A stretch of DNA of 64,000 nucleotides from an uncultured Bacteroidota bacterium (GTDB lineage: Bacteria > Bacteroidota > Bacteroidia > Flavobacteriales > Flavobacteriaceae): NCBI GenBank assembly GCA_902635895.1, contig CACPPV010000006.1:1-64000 (forward strand). The letters run 5' to 3'. Positions within the stretch are counted from its first letter, which is position 1; every line of letters begins with the position of its first letter. Shown in pieces: positions 57,918 through 64,000 of this stretch. The translations under genes were made by a program, and so were the position numbers. Under the pieces are notes generated by a model. The model saw only the letters and a list, made by a program, of their open reading frames with translations. It was not told where the DNA came from and did not search any database.

Positions 57918-60074
57918 TTAAAACTTAAGGGTTAATCCCAACAAAAAATTTCTAGTAGCTTGTGGATAATACCCAGCTCCATCCAAAGTTGTTACTTGAC
58001 CGGGTGAAGACCATGTGTCATCATAAGTATAATAATATCCATTAGAAACATACTCGTTGTTAAAAACATTATTGACTAATCCTGAAAATATGATTTCGTC
58101 AAAGACTAGATTTGAAATAATCTTGTAACTAAAATTAATATCATTAACAAAGTAGCTATCCAAAATAGAGTTAACAGCGTCAGTATTTCCCATATATTGT
58201 TTTCCAACGTATTTGGATAAAAAACTAATCATAAGATTATTGTTTGGTGAAAAGATTAGTGAATTGGATGAGATTAAATTAGGTGAAAACGAGATGTTAG
58301 TTTTTCCAAAATCAAAAACAGATCCATTAAATTTTGAAAGAATTTTCTTGTTTTTATTACTACTCAATGTAAAATTATTTCTTAATGACAAATTGCTTGA
58401 AAGCTTTAGCTCAAGTTCTGATTCTATTCCAATACGATAACTTGAACCACTATTGGTTCTAATTGGAGAACCCACATCGTCCAATTCTCCTGTTAAAACT
58501 AATTGTTCGTTGTAAAGCATGTAATATGTATTAAGATTGAATCTTAAACCATTTTTTTTATATCTCCATCCAATCTCAAAATCGTTTAGTTGCTCTGGCC
58601 TTATATTTTCATTTGCTTCATAATCACTTCGACTTGGTTCTCGGTTAGCTCTTGAATACGAACCGTATAGTATGGAATTAGGTCTAATCTTGTATGACAA
58701 TCCAAATTTTGGATTAAAAAAACTAAACGATTCATCAATCAACATATTAACAAGATCTGATGTAATTCCACTAGTCTTGTATGTAACATTTCTGAATTGA
58801 ACATCTCCATATAGTTCTAACTCATCGCTTAGATCATAAGATGCTTTAGCAAAAACACTAAAATCTGTTTTTTTTCCATTTCCATCGTAATATCTATCTC
58901 TGATAGAACTGTCTTTACTAAAATTCCTTGCCCATACAATTTCACCAAAATGATCTCCACTGTAAGTACTGTAGGATGAATTAAATATCATAGCTAACCT
59001 ACTCCCAGTATATTTAGCTGATGCATTAATTACATAAAAGTCATTATCTAACCAACGTCTTCTAATTAAATCTGTAGTTCCTGTTTCGTTTCCATCTGAA
59101 TCAATATCTGATATTAAAATACCCCCATAAGTTCCAACAGAATCGTCCTCCCTATATTGTTCAAAATAACCTCTTCCATAGGTATAATTTAAACCTAGAT
59201 TTGTAGACCAATTTTGATTTAGTTTTTGATTCCAATGAAACTGATAATGATCTTGTTTGTAATTATCAATTTCATTTTCATAAGTATATGGATTTTGTCT
59301 TCGGTTTTCAAGCAATTGTTCTTTACTTAATCCATACCAGGATTGGTAAGTTTTTTCATGACCTCCAAATGAAAGAGCTTTAATAAGGGTGTTGCCTTTA
59401 CTATAAGTCCCCTGAAGAAAATAAGATTTTAAGTCTGAAAAAGCCCTATCAATGTATCCATCAGAATCAATTTTAGAAAGTCTTCCCGAAAGTTCAAACG
59501 ACTGGTTTAATTTTCCTGTACTAAACTTTACAGTATGTTTAAGCGTGTTATAACTTCCCACAGAGTTAGATATCTCTGCGTAGGGGGTTTCTGAAATTGC
59601 ATCAGTTAATATGTTTATACTTGCTCCAAAGGCCCCAGATCCATTTGTTGATGTACCAACTCCTCTTTGAACCTGAAGACTTTCTACAGACGATGTAAAA
59701 TCTGGGAGATTGACCCAAAAAGTACCATGAGACTCCGGATCATTGAATGGTATACCGTTGATTGTAATGTTAGTTGATTGAGCACTAACTCCTCGTATTC
59801 TAATTCCAGTGTAACCAATACCTGCTCCTGCGTCAGATGTTGTCACAACTGAGGGTAAGTAATTTAACAAAACTGGCAAGTCTTGACCTAAGTTTCTAGT
59901 TGATAGTTCTTTTTTGTAAACATTTGAATGAGTAATAGGAGAGGTATTGTTTACTCTTATTGATTGAACGACAACCTCATCTAATATTTGTTTAGTTCCT
60001 TGAATTGTATCTTTTACTTGTTGAGAATAAATATTAATTGATAACAATATCAAAAAGTATAGAGCTTTTTTCAT
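57918..60074 (-). CDS. TonB-dependent receptor, probable thiamine receptor (TPP-riboswitch regulated)
   Basis: TBDR plug and barrel motifs (SLQVQRGVGTSTNGSGAFGASINI); TPP riboswitch in 5' leader. Confidence 0.88.
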   Translation of the reverse strand: MKKALYFLILLSINIYSQQVKDTIQGTKQILDEVVVQSIRVNNTSPITHSNVYKKELSTRNLGQDLPVLLNYLPSVVTTSDAGAGIGYTGIRIRGVSAQSTNITINGIPFNDPESHGTFWVNLPDFTSSVESLQVQRGVGTSTNGSGAFGASINILTDAISETPYAEISNSVGSYNTLKHTVKFSTGKLNQSFELSGRLSKIDSDGYIDRAFSDLKSYFLQGTYSKGNTLIKALSFGGHEKTYQSWYGLSKEQLLENRRQNPYTYENEIDNYKQDHYQFHWNQKLNQNWSTNLGLNYTYGRGYFEQYREDDSVGTYGGILISDIDSDGNETGTTDLIRRRWLDNDFYVINASAKYTGSRLAMIFNSSYSTYSGDHFGEIVWARNFSKDSSIRDRYYDGNGKKTDFSVFAKASYDLSDELELYGDVQFRNVTYKTSGITSDLVNMLIDESFSFFNPKFGLSYKIRPNSILYGSYSRANREPSRSDYEANENIRPEQLNDFEIGWRYKKNGLRFNLNTYYMLYNEQLVLTGELDDVGSPIRTNSGSSYRIGIESELELKLSSNLSLRNNFTLSSNKNKKILSKFNGSVFDFGKTNISFSPNLISSNSLIFSPNNNLMISFLSKYVGKQYMGNTDAVNSILDSYFVNDINFSYKIISNLVFDEIIFSGLVNNVFNNEYVSNGYYYTYDDTWSSPGQVTTLDGAGYYPQATRNFLLGLTLKF

Positions 60075-60091
60075 ATTTAAAAAAATTTATA

Positions 60092-60177
60092 GTGGGGATA
60101 AAACAGATGATAACAATTTTCCTCTCCAAAATTACTTGGCAGGTTCATTGGGTATAATCTCAGCCGTAGCACCCCAT
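60092..60177 (-). ncRNA. TPP riboswitch (THI element)
   Basis: Minus strand ATGGGGTGCTACGGCTGAGATTATACCCAATGAACCTGCCAAGTAATTTTGGAGAGGAAAA...TATCCCCA; CTGAGA, ACCC, GAACCTG core conserved; P1 TGGGG/CCCCA. Confidence 0.92.
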
Positions 60178-60188
60178 TTATTATATTT

Positions 60189-60196
60189 CAAAGATA
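60189..60196 (-). promoter_or_regulatory. -7 promoter box TATCTTTG for the TPP-riboswitch transcript
   Basis: Matches TAnnTTTG just upstream of the aptamer. Confidence 0.55.
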
Positions 60197-60208
60197 ATGA
60201 TATTGTTA

Positions 60209-60772
60209 CTATATATCTAGCAACTTATTTATTTCTTTTATTGCTGTTTCTAATCTGTAACTTTTAGGTCCGCTTACTAAAATATATGGTTTATTGTATT
60301 TATTTAAAGTTTCTTTAAAAGCATCAAACATTTTTTGCCTTTCTAAAGGTTTATCTCTTAAATCATCTTTTTCCCAGGGAACATCGATGTCGGTTAGAAT
60401 ATACAAATCGTAATTGTTCTTAAGAGCATATTTTTCTAAAATTGGGTCACAATAACCATCATAATAGGTCTCAGAATAAACTTTAGTTTCTAAAAGATCT
60501 GTGTCGCATATAAGTATTCTATTAGCCAGTTTTGAAAGTTGATTTTCCAATTTTATTTGTCCTTTTGCTATTGGAAGTAAATCTTTAAGTTCACAAATCT
60601 TTTTTTCATTATCCCATTTTCTTTGCAGGTAATCTCTAGCATATTCTTTTACCCAATTAGTATTATAATAGTCTGCAAGATCTTTTGAAAGAGTAGTTTT
60701 ACCTGAGGATTCAGGTCCAAAAAGAACTACTTTTAAGCAGCTTGATTTGATTTGTTTAAGATTTTTTTCCAT
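60209..60772 (-). CDS. NadR-like (ribosylnicotinamide kinase-like) P-loop ATPase
   Basis: FGPESSGKTTLSKDLADYYNTNWVKEYARDYL; LICDTDLLET. Confidence 0.85.
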   Translation of the reverse strand: MEKNLKQIKSSCLKVVLFGPESSGKTTLSKDLADYYNTNWVKEYARDYLQRKWDNEKKICELKDLLPIAKGQIKLENQLSKLANRILICDTDLLETKVYSETYYDGYCDPILEKYALKNNYDLYILTDIDVPWEKDDLRDKPLERQKMFDAFKETLNKYNKPYILVSGPKSYRLETAIKEINKLLDI

Positions 60773-61383
60773 GAATAATAACCAGAGATAGCAATTATAG
60801 TAAAAATAAAATATTGTAAACTAGTAAATGTTAATCCTTTGTAAAAATATAAGGGAACCGATATTACATCTCCAATAATCCAAAAAATCCAATTTTCAAT
60901 CTTTCTTTTAGCCATTAACCACATTCCAACAAAGAAAATCGCAGTAGTAATATTATCAATGTATGACGTTAAAGACCCCCACTTATCAAAATAATTATAG
61001 ATTCCGTACACAAAAATCAGAGAAGAAATAAATATAGATAAGGATATTTTTTTTTCATAGTTACTAATCTTCGATATGGGAGTTACTATGTTATTTTTTT
61101 TACGAGTCCAAATATACCATCCATAAATACTCATTATAAAATAATATACATTTATCATCATATCACCCAATAATCCCCACTTAAAGAGTAAATAAGTAAA
61201 TATTGACGTTGAAATCATTCCCGTTGGATAAACTAGTATATTATTGTTTTTTGAAAACCAAACACTTAATAAGCCAAAGATTACAGCTACGATTTCAAAA
61301 AATATGTCCAGTTCATTATATTGTGAATATTGTTGAAATAAAAAATCAAACATAATTAATCCATAATTTGTGCTGTAGAACAA
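60733..61383 (-). CDS. PnuC-family vitamin transporter (nicotinamide riboside or thiamine/PnuT)
   Basis: Multi-TM; FGLLSVWFSKNNNILVYPTGMIST, YGWYIWTRKK, WFWIIGDVISVPLYFYKGL-type motif. Confidence 0.88.
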   Translation of the reverse strand: MFYSTNYGLIMFDFLFQQYSQYNELDIFFEIVAVIFGLLSVWFSKNNNILVYPTGMISTSIFTYLLFKWGLLGDMMINVYYFIMSIYGWYIWTRKKNNIVTPISKISNYEKKISLSIFISSLIFVYGIYNYFDKWGSLTSYIDNITTAIFFVGMWLMAKRKIENWIFWIIGDVISVPLYFYKGLTFTSLQYFIFTIIAISGYYSWKKILNKSNQAA

Positions 61384-61973
61384 ATGTAATTAGAAAACTT
61401 CATGAGATCTACAAGATAGTTTTCAGAAAATTCATTTTTATAAATTCTAACTATTGCTTTGTTATTTTTTAGAGATTCAATAATTATATTTTTTTTAAAA
61501 TCAATACTGTCATATCCAAAAGCTTTAAAAACTGATTCTTTTATAGTCCAGGCTTTAGTAATACTTTCTACACTCTTGAAATCAAACAACTCCAATTCAT
61601 GTTTAGAAATAAATTTAGGCCAAATGTTTAAAATTTTATCTCTAAACTTTTCAATATCAATTCCAATTTTTTTTTTTGAATAGTAGATTCCAGAATATTG
61701 AAAAGAATGGGTTATTGAAATGAATCCTTTATGAAGAGTTGGCTTGCCAAACTCATCATAATTTAAATCGTCAAAAGTTAAATTTAATTCTTCTAATAAT
61801 TTTAGTATACTCAAAAATTCAATTTGTTTAGTTTCACTTTTAATGGAACTTAACTTTAGATTATAAGAAGAGTCTTGTTTTAAAGCCGAAATTAGTTCTT
61901 GCTTACCTTCTTTAATGTTCCAAATCACAAGATGGTTGTTCTTATGATCGCTGAATTTCTTGTATAATGGCAT
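61356..61973 (-). CDS. 4'-phosphopantetheinyl transferase superfamily protein
   Basis: ISITHSFQYSGIYYSKKKIGIDIEKFRDKI; AWTIKESVFKAFG. Confidence 0.88.
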   Translation of the reverse strand: MPLYKKFSDHKNNHLVIWNIKEGKQELISALKQDSSYNLKLSSIKSETKQIEFLSILKLLEELNLTFDDLNYDEFGKPTLHKGFISITHSFQYSGIYYSKKKIGIDIEKFRDKILNIWPKFISKHELELFDFKSVESITKAWTIKESVFKAFGYDSIDFKKNIIIESLKNNKAIVRIYKNEFSENYLVDLMKFSNYICSTAQIMD

Positions 61974-62021
61974 TATAATATATAATACAAATATACTTAA
62001 AGGAAAAATTGTTTAATTACA

Positions 62022-62040
62022 AAGCTTAATAATTAAGCTT
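62022..62040 (-). terminator. Terminator-like hairpin overlapping rpmA stop codon
   Basis: AAGCTTAA-TTA-TTAAGCTT 8-bp stem on minus strand; only a weak T-rich tail. Confidence 0.4.
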
Positions 62041-62293
62041 CAAATGGGACGACAGAAACAAAAGATTTGTTGTCTTTCTTTTTAGTGAACTGTACAATAC
62101 CATCAACTTTAGCGTGAAGAGTGTGGTCTTTACTTACGTAAACATTTTCACCAGCTTTATGAGCTGTACCTCTTTGACGAACAATAATATTACCAGCTAT
62201 AGCAGCTTGGCCACCATAAATTTTAACACCAAGTCGTTTTGATTCTGATTCTCTTCCGTTTTTAGAACTACCTACACCTTTTTTATGAGCCAT
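62033..62293 (-). CDS. rpmA: 50S ribosomal protein L27
   Basis: [29 protein letters not shown]...[18 protein letters not shown]. Confidence 0.98.
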   Translation of the reverse strand: MAHKKGVGSSKNGRESESKRLGVKIYGGQAAIAGNIIVRQRGTAHKAGENVYVSKDHTLHAKVDGIVQFTKKKDNKSFVSVVPFEA

Positions 62294-62310
62294 GATTTAT
62301 AGTTTATAAA

Positions 62311-62766
62311 TTATTTCTTAGTTTTCTTTGCAGCTGGTTTTTTTGCAGCAGTCTTTTTAGTAGCTGGTTTTTTAGCTACAATTTTTTTAGTAGAAGCTTC
62401 ATTTTTTGCAGGAACTTCTTTTTTAGCTTTAGGTTCAGCCTTAGTTTTTTTTGAGTTTTCTGAAATATTCTGAACTAATATCTCTGTCAAGGCTTGTCTA
62501 TGACCATTCTTTACTTTATAGCCTTTTCTTCTTTTCTTTTTAAATACAATTACCTTATCATCTTTCAAGTGTTTTACAATTTTAGCCTCAACACTTGCAC
62601 CACTAACAGTTGGATTACCAATTGAAATTTTTCCTGAATTGTCTAGCATTAAAATATTGTCAAAACTTACTTTTGATCCTTCTTTACCTTCAAGTCTATT
62701 GACATAAACTTTCTGATCTTTTTCAACTTTGAATTGTTGGCCTGCTATTTCTACAACTGCGTACAT
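62311..62766 (-). CDS. rplU: 50S ribosomal protein L21 with Lys/Ala-rich C-terminal extension
   Basis: MYAVVEIAGQQFKVEKDQKVYVNRL..KKKRRKGYKVKNGHRQALTEI; ~50 aa KKPATKKTAAKKPAAKKTKK tail. Confidence 0.96.
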   Translation of the reverse strand: MYAVVEIAGQQFKVEKDQKVYVNRLEGKEGSKVSFDNILMLDNSGKISIGNPTVSGASVEAKIVKHLKDDKVIVFKKKRRKGYKVKNGHRQALTEILVQNISENSKKTKAEPKAKKEVPAKNEASTKKIVAKKPATKKTAAKKPAAKKTKK

Positions 62767-62873
62767 AATAGTATTTTATTAAAAAAACGTGTGCAAATAT
62801 ACAAGGATTGAGTATATATAACAACAATTAGCACTAAAATATAAAGGTGCTATAATTTAATCTGGAACTTGAA

Positions 62874-63749
62874 TTATTTATTGGATTTCTTGTTTGCTAA
62901 ATAAACTCCTATAAAAATAACAATAGTGGCAAATAGCTGACTTACTGTAAATATTTCACCATCCAAAAGACCCCAAAATAAAGCAATTACAGGGATTAAA
63001 TAGGTTACTGAAGAAGCAAAGACTGGAGAAGCAATTTGAACAAATTTATTAAATAAAATTTTAGCAAATACGGTTCCAACGATTGACAAAACTAGTATGT
63101 AAAGGAAAGCATCAAAAACATTTTGATTTTGTAAATCAATTTGATTGTAATCGGTAGATAAAAAAATGATAACTGCAAATGGTAAAATAAAGACAAAATT
63201 TCCAACTGCAATTGCAACAGCTGAGACATTTTGGAGATAAACTTTCAATAGGTTTACTTGTAAAGCATACAGAAATGAAGCGCAAATTATAAAAAAAACA
63301 TACATCAAGTTTTGATCAGGGTTAATAATTGAGCCCTGATACATTAACAATACAGATCCAATAAGACCTAAAATGACCCCCAAAATTTGTTTAGAATCAA
63401 TTTTAAAACTATAAAAACCAACCCCTATAAGTAGAGTTGCCAGTGGAGTTAACGAATTTAATATCGCCGCTAAAGCGCTATCAATCTCGGTTTGAGCATA
63501 TGCAAATAAAAAAGGAGGGATAAATGATACATATCCTGTTATAGCAATCCATTTCCATTTATTTTTTGGTATGGTTTTTAAAGATGAATATCCAATTAAC
63601 AATAATAAAAATGCTGAAATTATTGTTCTTAAACTACCAACTTGAAGGGGACTTAAACCAATTAAAGCTTTTTTAATCAGAATATATGAACTTCCCCAAA
63701 CAATAGAAAGCACAACTAAATAGATCCATTTTAATTTATTTTTTGTCAT
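62874..63749 (-). CDS. EamA/DMT family transporter
   Basis: Ten-TM EamA pattern (SIVWGSSYILIKKAL, ILNSLTPLATLLIG); start moved to ATG at 63749 (tracked start 63767 is TTG overlapping the upstream stop). Confidence 0.88.
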   Translation of the reverse strand: MTKNKLKWIYLVVLSIVWGSSYILIKKALIGLSPLQVGSLRTIISAFLLLLIGYSSLKTIPKNKWKWIAITGYVSFIPPFLFAYAQTEIDSALAAILNSLTPLATLLIGVGFYSFKIDSKQILGVILGLIGSVLLMYQGSIINPDQNLMYVFFIICASFLYALQVNLLKVYLQNVSAVAIAVGNFVFILPFAVIIFLSTDYNQIDLQNQNVFDAFLYILVLSIVGTVFAKILFNKFVQIASPVFASSVTYLIPVIALFWGLLDGEIFTVSQLFATIVIFIGVYLANKKSNK

Positions 63750-63757
63750 AAAAAATA

Positions 63758-64000
63758 TTAATTCCAATTAAAAGATTGAATTAACTTCCTAATTTCATTA
63801 TTTGTAAATTCTATTGAAGGAAGTAATGAATCATAGTTTGGTTTTGATTCAAAAAATAAAGAACCTGAAATGTACTTTGAAATTGAATCTGTTATAAAGA
63901 ATTGTGTATTGGATGGAGTATCACCAGAAAACGTAAAATATTTAGCATAAATTTTTTTATTTGAATTAACATATTCACTTGATTTTACGTAAAATGCATT
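63758..64000 (-). CDS. gldD: C-terminal part of gliding motility lipoprotein GldD-like protein (runs off the window)
   Basis: Manual translation ...NAFYVKSSEYVNSNKKIYAKYFTFSGDTPSNTQFFITDSISKYISGSLFFESKPNYDSLLPSIEFTNNEIRKLIQSFNWN*; resembles recalled GldD C-termini (LYF..PNxDSxxPxxxY...W). Confidence 0.5.
   Translation of the reverse strand, partial: NAFYVKSSEYVNSNKKIYAKYFTFSGDTPSNTQFFITDSISKYISGSLFFESKPNYDSLLPSIEFTNNEIRKLIQSFNWN

Noticed and set aside
62812-62862. Weak hairpin AGCAC...GTGCT between the EamA and rplU genes
   Set aside because: Only 5 bp with a long loop and no T-tract; not enough to call a terminator or r-protein leader.

Overview
A 64 kb, AT-rich chromosomal segment from a Bacteroidota (Flavobacteriia-like) genome. 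The taxon is inferred from GLPGLI, T9SS sorting and GldD-like proteins and from TAnnTTFG-type (TAnnTTTG) promoter boxes. It is densely packed with mostly housekeeping genes: an aromatic amino acid operon, metXY, hppA, etfBA, thyA/folA, fabD, lpxB/waaA, leuS, ftsX/uppP/truB, greA and rpmA/rplU. Several TonB-dependent receptor loci are also present. I saw no CRISPR array, rRNA, convincing tRNA, IS element or prophage. The most interesting signals are in non-coding DNA. (1) An apparently complete transcription attenuator sits upstream of pheA: a 25-aa Phe/Tyr-rich leader peptide missing from the ORF track, an antiterminator segment inside the leader ORF, and an intrinsic terminator. (2) A SAM-II-type riboswitch precedes metY, with a downstream 8-nt element complementary to the aptamer core. 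(3) A TPP riboswitch precedes a TonB receptor beside a PnuC/NadR-like pair. (4) A perfect 28-bp palindrome overlaps the etfBA promoter. (5) A probable iron-acquisition island contains FbpABC and a divergent, poorly characterised DUF4856 / imelysin / HTTM / TonB-receptor module. (6) A probable Zn/metal TonB receptor has two long Asp-His repeat loops encoded by slippage-prone DNA. All calls come from reading the sequence and recognising families; no database search was run.
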